In this document: in pieces, positions 1 to 8,644 of the stretch | Position numbering within the stretch: the stretch's first letter is position 1 | Layout of the letters: the number at the start of each line of letters is the position of its first letter | Source of the DNA: an uncultured Paracoccaceae bacterium | GTDB taxonomy: Bacteria; Pseudomonadota; Alphaproteobacteria; Rhodobacterales; Rhodobacteraceae | Assembly: GCA_938092015.1 (NCBI GenBank) | Contig: CALKOT010000045.1 | Coordinates: 18,154 to 82,153, forward strand | Length of the DNA stretch: 64,000 nt | Direction: 5' to 3' | The notes under the pieces: generated by a model | Seen by the model: only the letters and a program-made list of their open reading frames with translations | Databases searched by the model: none | Told to the model about the DNA's origin: nothing | Position numbers and translations under genes: made by a program

Positions 1-57
1 ATGAACATTTTGTGGCAAATAAAGTTAAAAATCATACTTTTCAATAGCTTAGATATA

Positions 58-73
58 CTTTCACATGTGAAAG
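58..73. promoter_or_regulatory. 16-bp perfect palindrome downstream of the BVMO gene
   Basis: CTTTCACATGTGAAAG is its own reverse complement. It lies in the AT-rich first 103 bases, just past the stop of the minus-strand monooxygenase. A copy differing at one base occurs at 53339-53354, also in an AT-rich gene-end region. It could be a regulator site for a gene left of the window or part of a gene-end hairpin; no U-tract follows on either strand. The rest of bases 1-103 shows no recognisable gene. Confidence 0.4.
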
Positions 74-103
74 AAATGTCTGGCGATGCTGTTGCGACTA
101 AGA

Positions 104-2032
104 TTACCCGAAGCTTCGAACATGGAAGTCATCCATAGTAGGCGCTCGGCTCATCTCCCAAAAATCAACCAGCCGCCATGGCATGATAGAGATCACCCGA
201 CCATTCTTATTCCGGTAATAGGTCGTCAGGCCAGGATGGGCCCAGATCAGTTCTCGATGTTCAGCATTCAGGCGGTCCATGTAGTTGTCATGGACCTCTT
301 CGCGCACCTCCATCACCGCGTCCCGATCAATGATCTCAGCAATGCAGCCAGTAATGTACCTGATTTGACATTCCGAGGTGAAGATCGCGGATCCGCCATG
401 CGCCAACCCTGTACCCGGCCCCTGGCAAATGAAGAAATTCGGGAAGTTCGGCGCGGTGATGCCGATATAGGCCGTGATCTCTTCATCCGCCCACTGTTCC
501 GCCAAATCGACCCCGCCCCGCCCGATCAAATTCAGTCGGGCGGCGGATTGGGTCACATCGAACCCGGTGGCCAGCACCACGACATCCGCCTCATACAGAG
601 CATCGCCTGCAACCACGCCTGACGGCTCAAACCGCTGAACGGCGTCGATCACCAGTTCAACATTGTCCCGCCGCAGCATCCGGAACCAGCCATTGTCTAA
701 GAGGATGCGTTTTCCATAAGGCGGGTAATCCGGCATCGCCTTTTCAATCAGGTCGGGGCGGCCATCAAGTTCACTCAGGATATGGTTCGCCATCTGCTCC
801 CGGTGGCGGTCATTGATCCGGTTCATTGACCGTTCGGGATAATCCCAGTCTGGATCACGACGGAGGGTTCGAAGCAGGCCATCGCCATACCGCCACAACA
901 TCGTCGCCCGGAACCACTCGCCATAATAGGGCACGTTTTGCAGCAACCAGCGCGCCCCTTTCGGCATCGCCTCTTTGAACCGAGGGATGAACCGCGCCCA
1001 TTGCGGCGTGCGCTGATAGATTGTCAGCGAAGCGACTTCAGCGGCAATGGTCGGGCAGATCTGCATTGACGAGGCGCCGGTGCCGATGACGGCGACATGC
1101 TTGCCTTTGAGATCGACATCACCCGGCCATTCAGCGGAGTGAAAGCGGGTGCCACTGAAACTCTCATCCCCGTCGAAGCGTTTGATGCGGGGTTTTGAGA
1201 GCGGCCCAATCGCGCTGACCAGCGCCAGCGCCTCAATTTCGTAGTCGCCATCGGGGCCACGGACGAAACAGCGCCAGCGCCCTGCCTTGTCATCCCATTC
1301 CGCGCCGGTCAGTTCATGCTGAAACCGGATGTTGTCGCGCACGCCGAACTCGTGACTACGCTCAACCAGATAAGAGAGTAGCTCTGATTGGGGCGAGAAA
1401 TATCGGCTCCAATCCTGCCTCCGTCCAAAGCTGAACGAATAGGCATGGTTCGGGGTATCGACGGCACAACCTGGATACCGGTTCTCGAACCACGTCCCAC
1501 CAACCTCTTCATTCTTTTCCAAAATGATGTAAGGCACGCCCATATCCACCAGCCGCTTGCCGATGATCAGCCCGCTTGGCCCAGCGCCAACAATGACCAC
1601 GGGTGGAGGCGCAGTCTTACATCGCCAATCAACACCCCGATCCTGAAACCCCATCTCTTCACGCAGCATGAGGTTGTATTCAGGCGGGATCGCCTCACCC
1701 AAACAGGTGGAAATCATGCGCTGCATCAGCGCCTCCCCCGGATCATGAATCGCTGGGGAGAGGGTTTCTGAGGTCAGCAGGTCCAACGCCGCCGTTTTCA
1801 GATGCCGCTGCACCTCATCGCTGAGGCCTGCATCGAGATCTGAAATCAAGTTGACATCGCGCTGTGGGGCAAAAGGCGCCAATAACCATTTTTCGTCCCC
1901 CGTCAGATGATGCATGACCATCAAAAGCACGCGAAGATCGGCTGACTCTAACGCTTCGGCGGTCTCAATTTTCGGCAATGGTCGCCACGGTTCAGACACG
2001 ATCACATCCTCAGCCTTCATGCGCTTGATCAT
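104..2032 (-). CDS. Baeyer-Villiger flavin monooxygenase with N-terminal extension
   Basis: 642 aa class B flavoprotein monooxygenase, expected to insert oxygen next to a ketone to give an ester or lactone using FAD, NADPH and O2. Residues 149-154 (GAGPSG) form the FAD dinucleotide motif. Residues 292-303 (FSGTRFHSAEWP) match the Baeyer-Villiger fingerprint FxGxxxHxxxWP, followed by a second, NADPH-type glycine motif (VIGTGASS) near 315-322. About 140 residues precede the first Rossmann motif, as in 4-hydroxyacetophenone monooxygenase-type enzymes of similar length (about 640 aa). The gene is divergent from the HAD/VOC/acyl-CoA dehydrogenase run across a 136-bp region. Substrate is not predictable; the neighbours suggest a ketone whose ester products enter CoA-dependent degradation. 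Confidence 0.88.
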   Translation of the reverse strand: MIKRMKAEDVIVSEPWRPLPKIETAEALESADLRVLLMVMHHLTGDEKWLLAPFAPQRDVNLISDLDAGLSDEVQRHLKTAALDLLTSETLSPAIHDPGEALMQRMISTCLGEAIPPEYNLMLREEMGFQDRGVDWRCKTAPPPVVIVGAGPSGLIIGKRLVDMGVPYIILEKNEEVGGTWFENRYPGCAVDTPNHAYSFSFGRRQDWSRYFSPQSELLSYLVERSHEFGVRDNIRFQHELTGAEWDDKAGRWRCFVRGPDGDYEIEALALVSAIGPLSKPRIKRFDGDESFSGTRFHSAEWPGDVDLKGKHVAVIGTGASSMQICPTIAAEVASLTIYQRTPQWARFIPRFKEAMPKGARWLLQNVPYYGEWFRATMLWRYGDGLLRTLRRDPDWDYPERSMNRINDRHREQMANHILSELDGRPDLIEKAMPDYPPYGKRILLDNGWFRMLRRDNVELVIDAVQRFEPSGVVAGDALYEADVVVLATGFDVTQSAARLNLIGRGGVDLAEQWADEEITAYIGITAPNFPNFFICQGPGTGLAHGGSAIFTSECQIRYITGCIAEIIDRDAVMEVREEVHDNYMDRLNAEHRELIWAHPGLTTYYRNKNGRVISIMPWRLVDFWEMSRAPTMDDFHVRSFG

Positions 2033-2115
2033 CAGTTAGGGCTTTACCATCTCTTGCGGTCAACATGCAGCGCTACGTCAACCTTGACGCGTGCGTAAGG
2101 CACAAATAGCTTTGA

Positions 2116-2129
2116 CTGACAAATGTCAG
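2116..2129. promoter_or_regulatory. inverted repeat between the divergent BVMO and HAD genes
   Basis: CTGACA-AA-TGTCAG has perfect 6-bp arms around a 2-bp centre. It lies in the only divergent promoter region of this block, 40 bp before the HAD start at 2169. The size and symmetry fit a TetR-family operator, and a TetR gene lies at 6512-7171 in the same block. The link to that regulator is inference; no second copy was found before the tetR gene. Confidence 0.35.
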
Positions 2130-2168
2130 GGGCAAGAATCGCCTGATATTATTGGTATGGAAACGCGA

Positions 2169-2822
2169 ATGGCATTGAAAGCCGTTATCTTTGACTTTGG
2201 CGGCGTTTTCACCACTTCGCCAGTCTCTAATTTCGGGGTTTACGAAAGGGCGCGTGGCCTTCCTGAACGGTTTATCAGTGGTGTGATCCGCTCAAATCTG
2301 GACGGAGGTGCTTTTTCGAGGTTTGAGCGGGCTGAGCTGACAGCGGAAGAATTCGACGAAGCCTTTGCGGCGGAAACCCGCGCCGCAGGTCATGAGGTTC
2401 GGGGCGGTGAGCTGGCCAAAATGATGAAGCTGGAATTTCGCCCTCCGATGATAGAAGCGCACAAACGTATCTGCGAGGCTGGGCTGAAAACCGGATGCAT
2501 CACCAACAACATGCCCTCCTCAAGTGTCAAGGACTGGGCCCGCGATGGGGCCGAGCGGAATTGGGCTGCAGAGATCATGTCCCGTTTTGACCACGTGATC
2601 GAAAGTTCGAAGGCTGGCGTCTCAAAACCCGATCCGCGCATATACGAGATGATGCTAGAAACGCTCGGCATCGCACCTGGCGAGGCGATCTACGTTGATG
2701 ACCTGGGCGTTAACCTGAAGCCCGCTGTTGCGATGGGGATGGACGTCGTCAAAGTGCCTTTTGAAGGCTATGAAATAGCGATTGACGAGCTGGCGCAAAA
2801 AACGGGGCTTATACTTACATGA
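2169..2822 (+). CDS. HAD-IA family phosphatase (ACAD10-like HAD)
   Basis: 217 aa from the ATG at 2169, which puts motif I (VIFDFGGVF) at the N-terminus as usual; the frame stays open upstream to an ATG at 2091, but those residues look non-coding. Motif II threonine lies in GCITNN, motif III lysine in SSKAGVSKPDPRIY and motif IV in YVDDLGVNL, so all catalytic elements are present. It resembles the HAD unit fused to acyl-CoA dehydrogenase in eukaryotic ACAD10 and found beside such dehydrogenases in bacteria. It overlaps the next gene by ATGA, indicating translational coupling. Probable role is a phosphatase acting on a phosphorylated intermediate or side product of the adjacent acyl-CoA pathway; the substrate is unknown. 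Confidence 0.82.
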   Translation: MALKAVIFDFGGVFTTSPVSNFGVYERARGLPERFISGVIRSNLDGGAFSRFERAELTAEEFDEAFAAETRAAGHEVRGGELAKMMKLEFRPPMIEAHKRICEAGLKTGCITNNMPSSSVKDWARDGAERNWAAEIMSRFDHVIESSKAGVSKPDPRIYEMMLETLGIAPGEAIYVDDLGVNLKPAVAMGMDVVKVPFEGYEIAIDELAQKTGLILT

Positions 2823-3580
2823 TCCACCTCCGTCAGATCGCCCTTGTGGCGCGCAATCTTGCGAACGCTCAGGCGGATCTGGAAGCGGTCTTTGGAATAG
2901 AACCCTGCCATGTTGATCCTGAAGTGGCTGAGTTTGGGCTGGAAAATGTCCTCCTCCCCATCAGGACGAACTTCATCGAAATTGTTGCGCCAACGCAGGA
3001 TGGCACTGCTGCTGGCAGGTTTATGGACCGGCGCGGCGGTGATGGTGGCTATATGGTGATCGCGCAGGTCGAAACCCGCGAAGAACAAGCCGAAGTTCAG
3101 GCCCGCGCCGCCACAAACAATGTCCGTGTGGCGTGGGAGGCTGATCGCCCAGGCTGGCGTATCATGCAGCTTCATCCCCGCGACATGGGCGCAAGTTTCT
3201 TTGAGGTCGACTGGCATGAAGAATTCAATCCCAAGGGCCATTGGGGGCCGGCGGGCGGCAAGGGCTGGGAAGACAAAGTCGATACTTCCGTCACCGCCGA
3301 AATCACAGGTGCTGAGTTGCAGGCCGAAGACCCCGTCGCCATGGCCGCCCACTGGGCCGCCGTTGCTGGGGTAGTCCCGGGCGCCGATAATTCGGTTACC
3401 CTCGCCAACGCTAAACTACGCTTTGTTGGCGACCTTGACGGGCGCGGTCCGGGCCTGTCAGCCGTCGATATCCGAGCCACAGACAAACCCCGCCTGATGG
3501 AGGGTGCCGCCACGCGGGGCCTTGCGACAGGCCCCGACACTGTCACCATTTGCGGGACCAGATTTCATATCGCGGCCTGA
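2819..3580 (+). CDS. VOC/glyoxalase-like superfamily protein
   Basis: 253 aa. The N-terminal half (HLRQIALVARNLANAQAD, then VEIVAP-type and EVDWHEEF strands) has the beta-alpha-beta-beta-beta layout of vicinal oxygen chelate proteins of the Glyoxalase_3 type. A weaker second module fills the C-terminal half (from about residue 160). Starts within the stop of the HAD gene (ATGA) and ends 43 bp before the acyl-CoA dehydrogenase start, so it sits inside the operon. Such proteins act as metal-dependent isomerases, lyases or dioxygenases; the exact reaction is unknown. Confidence 0.7.
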   Translation: MIHLRQIALVARNLANAQADLEAVFGIEPCHVDPEVAEFGLENVLLPIRTNFIEIVAPTQDGTAAGRFMDRRGGDGGYMVIAQVETREEQAEVQARAATNNVRVAWEADRPGWRIMQLHPRDMGASFFEVDWHEEFNPKGHWGPAGGKGWEDKVDTSVTAEITGAELQAEDPVAMAAHWAAVAGVVPGADNSVTLANAKLRFVGDLDGRGPGLSAVDIRATDKPRLMEGAATRGLATGPDTVTICGTRFHIAA

Positions 3581-3623
3581 GCCGCCAACGACACACTCGA
3601 ATAGAACACTGAGGAGAGACCTT

Positions 3624-4892
3624 ATGAGAATAGAAGACCCGTCAACCCCGCTAAACGATCTTCGCATGTCCGAAAAGAACGCCCCTTTGCTAGAGGCGGT
3701 CAAGAAGCACATCGTCGACAATTGCGACCCGATCGTCGAAGAATTTGAACGCCTTGGCGCGAACCGCACCGACCGGTGGTCTTATGCACCCGGTCAGCTG
3801 GAATTGTTGGAAGGCGCAAAAGACGCCGCAAAGAAGTCCGGCCTTTGGAATTTTTTCCTGCCTGACGCTGAAACCGGCGAAGGTCTGTCGAACCTCGATT
3901 ACGCATTTATCGCGATGGAGCTTGGTAAAAACAAACTGGCTTCCGAATCTCTGAACTGCTCCGCCCCTGACACTGGCAACATGGAAGTGCTGGAACGTGT
4001 CGGCACGCCCGAGCAGAAAGAACAGTGGCTGAAGCCGCTTTTGAACGGTGAAATCCGGTCGGCTTATGTGATGACTGAGCCAAACGTGGCATCGTCAGAC
4101 GCGCGCAACATCTCGACTTCCGCTGTGCGCGATGGCGATGACTACGTGATCAATGGCGAGAAGTATTACGCTTCTGGCGCTGGTGATCCACGCTGCAAGA
4201 TCATGATCGTCATGGTCAAGACCGACCCTGAGGCAGAGACATACAAGCAGCAGTCCCAGATCCTCGTCCCAATGGACACACCTGGCGTCGAAATCCTCGG
4301 CCCGATGCATGTCTTTGGCACTGACGACGCGCCACACGGCCACATGCACATCCGTTTCACTGACGTTCGCGTGCCTGCAACGAACATCCTGCTCGGCGAA
4401 GGTCGCGGGTTCGAAATCTCTCAGCTCCGCCTCGGCCCTGGCCGTATCCACCACTGCATGCGCTCTGTCGGCGCGGCGGAAAAGGCGTTGGATCTGTTCA
4501 TCGGTCGCGCGACGTCGCGTGAAGCGTTTGGCAAGAAGATAATCGACCTCGGCAAGAACATGGAAACGGTTGGCCGTCACCGCGCCGATATCGAATCCAT
4601 GCGCCTGATGACGCTGAAAGCAGCCCGCGCGATGGACGTGCTGGGCAACAAGGAAGCGCGCTACTGGATCTCTATGATCAAAGCCTATGTGCCTGAGAAA
4701 ACCTGCAAGATCATCGACGATACTATTCAAGTGCACGGCGCAACTGGTGTGTCTCAGTGGACCCCGTTGACCGACATGTACGCACACCAGCGCACCCTGC
4801 GTCTGGCGGATGGCCCGGACGAGGTTCATCACGCCGTTGTCGCCCGTAAAGAGGTCAAAGACTTCCTCGCCTCGAACGAGCGTGGCAAATAA
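3624..4892 (+). CDS. acyl-CoA dehydrogenase, ACAD10/11-like
   Basis: 422 aa FAD-dependent acyl-CoA dehydrogenase. The start is the ATG at 3624 behind a clear Shine-Dalgarno sequence (GAGGAGAGACC); the open frame upstream of it is non-coding. Family motifs include YVMTEPNVASSDA (flavin/substrate region), INGEKYYASGAGD and VHGATGVSQWTPL. In place of the usual catalytic Glu-Gly pair near the C-terminus the sequence reads LADGPDEVH, the form known from ACAD10/ACAD11-type enzymes, which handle 4-hydroxyacyl-CoA through a phosphorylated intermediate. The neighbouring HAD gene supports that class. The APH-type kinase expected for that chemistry is not in this window. The stop overlaps the next start (TAATG). 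Confidence 0.88.
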   Translation: MRIEDPSTPLNDLRMSEKNAPLLEAVKKHIVDNCDPIVEEFERLGANRTDRWSYAPGQLELLEGAKDAAKKSGLWNFFLPDAETGEGLSNLDYAFIAMELGKNKLASESLNCSAPDTGNMEVLERVGTPEQKEQWLKPLLNGEIRSAYVMTEPNVASSDARNISTSAVRDGDDYVINGEKYYASGAGDPRCKIMIVMVKTDPEAETYKQQSQILVPMDTPGVEILGPMHVFGTDDAPHGHMHIRFTDVRVPATNILLGEGRGFEISQLRLGPGRIHHCMRSVGAAEKALDLFIGRATSREAFGKKIIDLGKNMETVGRHRADIESMRLMTLKAARAMDVLGNKEARYWISMIKAYVPEKTCKIIDDTIQVHGATGVSQWTPLTDMYAHQRTLRLADGPDEVHHAVVARKEVKDFLASNERGK

Positions 4893-5665
4893 TGGCTGGT
4901 CTCTTTGACCTGACGGGCCGCGTCGCGCTCGTGACCGGCGGGACCAAGGGCATGGGTCTCGCCATGTCCCAGGCACTCGCCGAACATGGCGCGACGGTTC
5001 TGGTCTCATCGCGCAGTCAAGAGGCGAGCGATGAGGCGGCGGCCACGATCAACGAAGCCATCGGCGCCGACCGCGCCATTGGCTTTGCTTGCCACGCTGG
5101 CAAGAAAGAGCAGTTGCAGGCGATCGTCGACAAGGCGACCTCGCTCGGCGGCGCCGACATCGTCGTCGGCAATGCCGGCGTTAACCCGCATTACGGGCCA
5201 ATGTCGGACATCAGCGATGAGCAGTTCGACAAGACGATCTCGACCAATGTGAAGGCGAACAACTGGCTCACCACTGCAGTCGCGCCCGGCATGATTGAGC
5301 GGGGACGTGGCGGGTCGATCATGTTCACATCATCTGTCGCATCTTTCCACGCCTCGCCTGTTCTGGGCACGTACGCTATCTCCAAGATTGCGGTTCTTAG
5401 CCTAATGAGGAACCTCGCGCTTGAACTTGGGCCCCACGGCATTCGCGTGAACGCGATCTGCCCAGGCCTGATCAAGACCGACTTCGCCAAGGCGTTATGG
5501 GATGATCCGGGACGGACCCACCGCGCCATCAGTGAGATTCCCCTTGGTCGTCTCGGCGAGGCGGAAGATTTGGCAGGCACCTGCATGTACCTCGCCTCTG
5601 ACGCTTCAAAATATGTCACCGGACAGGCGTTGACCGTCTGCGGCGGCAGCTTCATGTGGAGATGA
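4892..5665 (+). CDS. short-chain dehydrogenase/reductase (SDR)
   Basis: 257 aa classical SDR. TGGTKGMG at residues 16-23 is the cofactor-binding glycine motif, followed by the NAG motif (VGNAGVNP), catalytic Ser in the MFTSSVAS region and the YAISK catalytic Tyr/Lys pair. The C-terminal GG(S)FMWR fits the family. Coupled to the acyl-CoA dehydrogenase (TAATG overlap) and 3 bp before a second SDR, so it is probably the hydroxyacyl or alcohol dehydrogenase of the same pathway. Substrate is not determined. Confidence 0.88.
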   Translation: MAGLFDLTGRVALVTGGTKGMGLAMSQALAEHGATVLVSSRSQEASDEAAATINEAIGADRAIGFACHAGKKEQLQAIVDKATSLGGADIVVGNAGVNPHYGPMSDISDEQFDKTISTNVKANNWLTTAVAPGMIERGRGGSIMFTSSVASFHASPVLGTYAISKIAVLSLMRNLALELGPHGIRVNAICPGLIKTDFAKALWDDPGRTHRAISEIPLGRLGEAEDLAGTCMYLASDASKYVTGQALTVCGGSFMWR

Positions 5666-5668
5666 TCG

Positions 5669-6433
5669 ATGGATATCGCTGATAAAATCGTCGTCGTCAC
5701 TGGGGCCGCATCCGGCATTGGCAAAGCCCTTTGCGAGCGGTTCGCAAAGGAAGGTGCCAAACTGGTTGTTTGTTCTGACATGAACGAAGAAGGGGCCAAG
5801 GCGACCGCTGCTGATGTGGGTGGGGTTGCTGTGACAACTGATGTCTCAAACGAAGATGAGATCGTCGCGCTGATCAATTTAGTCGAGGACAATCACGGAC
5901 CTATCGACCTTTTCTGCTCCAACGCGGGGATCGGTTTTTCCGGCGGGCCAGAAGTCACCAACGAGCAATGGCAAAAGATTTGGGAAGTTAACACGATGTC
6001 CCACATCTGGGCCGCACGCCATCTGGTGCCAAAGATGATCGCACGCGGCGGTGGGTACTTGCTAAACACGGCCTCCGCTGCAGGCCTTCTGAACCAGATC
6101 GGCTCCATGTGTTACGGCGTCACGAAACACGCCGCTGTTGGCGCGGCGGAATGGTTGGCGCTGACCTATGGAGACCAAGGCATTAAGGTCAGCGTCTTTT
6201 GCCCCCAGTCCATCCGCACGGAAATGACCCGCGGCGGCGAAAACCATGTTGCTGCGCTTGATGGCATGTTTGAACCTGAAGATGCCGCGGCGGCATGTGT
6301 CAAAGCGATCAATGAAGAGACTTTTTTGGCCCTAACACACGAACAAGTCGTCGGTTACATGCAGGCCAAGACTGCAAATTATGATCGCTGGATCGGCGGA
6401 ATGAGGAAACTGAACCGGCAATTCACAAACTAA
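5669..6433 (+). CDS. short-chain dehydrogenase/reductase (SDR)
   Basis: 254 aa. TGAASGIG near residues 11-18 (cofactor loop), SNAGIGF (NAG motif), TASAAGLL with catalytic Ser and YGVTKHA with the Tyr/Lys pair are all intact. Starts 3 bp after the previous SDR. After it comes a hairpin (6441-6476) and then the tetR gene, so it may be the last enzyme of the first transcript. A second dehydrogenase in the same operon suggests two oxidation steps or two stereoisomers; this is inference. Confidence 0.87.
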   Translation: MDIADKIVVVTGAASGIGKALCERFAKEGAKLVVCSDMNEEGAKATAADVGGVAVTTDVSNEDEIVALINLVEDNHGPIDLFCSNAGIGFSGGPEVTNEQWQKIWEVNTMSHIWAARHLVPKMIARGGGYLLNTASAAGLLNQIGSMCYGVTKHAAVGAAEWLALTYGDQGIKVSVFCPQSIRTEMTRGGENHVAALDGMFEPEDAAAACVKAINEETFLALTHEQVVGYMQAKTANYDRWIGGMRKLNRQFTN

Positions 6434-6440
6434 AACGGCA

Positions 6441-6476
6441 TCCGGGAGGAGCGGCCACAGAAGCCGCCCGCCCGGA
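6441..6476 (+). terminator. two-part hairpin between SDR and tetR
   Basis: TCCGGG(6441-6446) pairs with CCCGGA(6471-6476), and inside it GCGGC(6451-6455) pairs with GCCGC(6463-6467) around a 7-base loop. No U-run follows, so it may attenuate or protect the upstream mRNA rather than end transcription fully. It separates the enzyme genes from the regulator. Confidence 0.45.
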
Positions 6477-6511
6477 ACCAAAGCCGCAAAGATAACAATA
6501 GGGGGGGCGAC

Positions 6512-7171
6512 ATGGCCAATGAACCGGCGCCCGTGAAGAAAGAAGACCTCGCGGAGGCGGAAGTAAACGCCATCCGCGATCAGGATCTTGTGGACAAGCG
6601 CCGCAATCAAATTCTGGATGGCGCTTTGGCGTTGTTTCTGGAAAAGGGCTTTGCGTCGACCACCATTAGGGACATCTGTGCGAAATCCGGGGTCAATCAG
6701 GCCTCTCTCTACGATTATGTCGCGAACAAGCAGGACATCCTGCGCCGGGCGATGAACCGGGTCTGGTTCCGCCGCAAGGGCGGCACGCTAGGCGAGAAGA
6801 TGGCCGCCGTCTCCACCGACAAAGAGTTTGAGGAAACCGTCATGGCTTACTACCGCCATGAGTGGGTGCAAAATCGCGACGGCATTCTGCTTGCCTACCG
6901 CGCCGTACCTCATCTAACGGACGAGGATCGCCAAACCCTTCGTGAGCGTGAAGAACGTGTTTTGGTGGACCTGTCCAATCATCTTCGCATGAATTGCAAT
7001 CTGGCCGATGATGACCCGCGCCCACGCATCATCGCAAACTTGCTGATCTTTATGCACGCGTTCGGCCCGTTTCGCGGCTGGCTGATGCGAGGCATCGACG
7101 AGACGGAAGTTGAGAAGACAGTTGCCCGCGCTATCCGGGCAATCATCCGAGATCTGGCGCAGGATGACTGA
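6512..7171 (+). CDS. TetR/AcrR family transcriptional regulator
   Basis: 219 aa. Residues about 28-75 form the TetR DNA-binding domain (KRRNQILDGALALFLEKGF, then TTIRDICAKSGVNQASLYDY with the recognition helix). The C-terminal ligand domain is variable, as in regulators of CoA-ester catabolism. Preceded by a G-rich Shine-Dalgarno stretch. Its stop overlaps the next gene (ATGACTGA at 7164-7171). Likely local regulator of this catabolic block; a candidate operator lies at 2116-2129. The inducer is unknown. Confidence 0.87.
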   Translation: MANEPAPVKKEDLAEAEVNAIRDQDLVDKRRNQILDGALALFLEKGFASTTIRDICAKSGVNQASLYDYVANKQDILRRAMNRVWFRRKGGTLGEKMAAVSTDKEFEETVMAYYRHEWVQNRDGILLAYRAVPHLTDEDRQTLREREERVLVDLSNHLRMNCNLADDDPRPRIIANLLIFMHAFGPFRGWLMRGIDETEVEKTVARAIRAIIRDLAQDD

Positions 7172-7661
7172 CGCGCCGATTGGCATCAATGGGATGGCAC
7201 ATGTTATCCTCACGGTCAGCCAGTACGACAAAGCGCGGGAATTTTACTCAGCCCTCCTCCCAGAGTTTGGGATGGAAAAGGTGCTGGATCATGATGATTT
7301 CTGTTACCATGTCGGGGCACGAACGGCGATTGGCGTGCGCAAGTGTGATCCTGAGTTTGAAGGTGAGACGTTCCAGCAGTACCGCGTTGGGCTGCACCAC
7401 ATTTGCCTGCGTGCAAGGTCTCGCGATGATATCGAAAAGACCGCTGATCTGGTCAGCCGCATCGGCGGAAAGATTGTGCGTGGGCCAGTCGAAGGGGACT
7501 GGGCGCCAGGCTACTACTTTGTTCTGTTCGAAGATCCCGATGGGATACGGATCGAAGTCAACTTCATACCCAATAATGGATTATTAGACAAGAATGCCAG
7601 CTTTGGTTCGCCTGAAGACTATGTGCGCAAGGATGGTAAGGACGTTTCCTCGAACAGCTGA
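7164..7661 (+). CDS. VOC/glyoxalase family protein
   Basis: 165 aa. Start chosen at 7164 (overlapping the tetR stop), which gives the canonical first strand GINGMAHVILTVSQYDKAREFY. The family metal-ligand positions are visible: His in MAHVIL, His in HHICLRA and Glu in RIEVNF, with FEDPDGIRIE being the diagnostic last strand of glyoxalase-fold enzymes. Translationally coupled to tetR. Reaction unknown; lactoylglutathione lyase-like fold with a probable role in a catabolic step. Confidence 0.75.
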   Translation: MTDAPIGINGMAHVILTVSQYDKAREFYSALLPEFGMEKVLDHDDFCYHVGARTAIGVRKCDPEFEGETFQQYRVGLHHICLRARSRDDIEKTADLVSRIGGKIVRGPVEGDWAPGYYFVLFEDPDGIRIEVNFIPNNGLLDKNASFGSPEDYVRKDGKDVSSNS

Positions 7662-7759
7662 AGCGAACGACCGCATTTGCCTGCGTATTTTGTTGTCCGC
7701 TATACTAGAGGGTTAGCTGAACCATAACATTGCCGAAAAAGCCCCCTCAGGACATTCGC

Positions 7760-8605
7760 ATGAATAGAGCGCCCAAAATGAACGCCGTCGTTATCGGTGC
7801 AATGAAAGTGGCGACGTCTTCGATTTGCTCCTACCTGGAGGCCTGCCCAGATGTTTACATGGTCCCGGAAAGCGATCCGAACTATTTCAGCGATGACGAT
7901 CAATTTGAGCGTGGCGTAGAATGGTATGAGGGCCTTTTAGCAAGCCGGACAACCGAACGCTTTTGCGCTGAAGGCTCAAACAACTACGCAGCGAAACGTC
8001 TTTTCCCGCACGCTGCCAAGCGAATGCACGCCTACAATCCAGAGATAAAAATTTTCTACATGCGCGCCATCCAATAAAAAGGATCATATCTCACTGGCTT
8101 CAAAACCGAAGTGATATGGGCCATGTCACTGCACCGACTGTCGATGAAGCCATCGCGCAACGATACGATTTTTATGTCTCAAAGAGTCTCTATTGGGAAA
8201 ACCTTCAAATGTATCGAGAATGGTTTGACGACAGCCAGATCTTTGTCGGTTTCCTTGAAGATCTCCATGCCGATCCGGGCGCGTTCTTTGCGACACTTAC
8301 AGAATTTCTGGGTATTGGCCCAGCAGAAGAGTTCCTTCGTGTGCATCAGAACAAAAGCGAAGGAAAAAAGTCGCTTCCCCAATACTAAACAGATTATCGA
8401 AAAACCTGGCCGTGGACATGATAAAGCTGCTTGTCCCTCGCAAACTAAAAGATTTCCTCAGAACAGAGGTCCTCGTTCAGAAAGCGCTGAAAACCGTTAC
8501 ATTGTGGGTCCAGCGGCCTATGACAAAATTATGGAAGAAATGGCCGAAGACAGCAGGCAATTTCTTCAATTCTGCCTGAAACCTACAGATTATTGGCGTC
8601 TATAG
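7760..8605 (+). pseudogene. sulfotransferase, broken by three frameshifts
   Basis: Starts at ATG 7760 behind CAGGA. GAMKVATSSICSYLEACP is the 5'-PAPS phosphosulfate loop of sulfotransferases. After FYMR the frame stops, but moving by two bases at 8064-8067 (an extra GC) restores the 3'-phosphate motif HPIKRIISHWLQ. A second lesion in the C-run 8377-8380 moves the sense frame to a stretch starting LNRLSKNLAVDMIK. A third, in the A-run near 8490, moves it to YDKIMEEMAEDSRQFLQF, ending DYWRL at 8605. Net shift is zero. In an intact form it would transfer sulfate from PAPS to a hydroxyl acceptor. Either a decayed gene or a poorly sequenced one. Confidence 0.85.
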
Positions 8606-8644
8606 GCTTGCTTCTGAAACTGCAGGCAACAAACCCAACAAGGC

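Noticed and set aside
4095..5009. 304-aa frame on the minus strand across the acyl-CoA dehydrogenase and SDR
   Set aside because: It is a shadow of two well-supported + strand genes and shows no family features.
8060..8070. Programmed frameshift in the sulfotransferase
   Set aside because: There are three separate shifts, none at a known slippery heptamer with a downstream structure.
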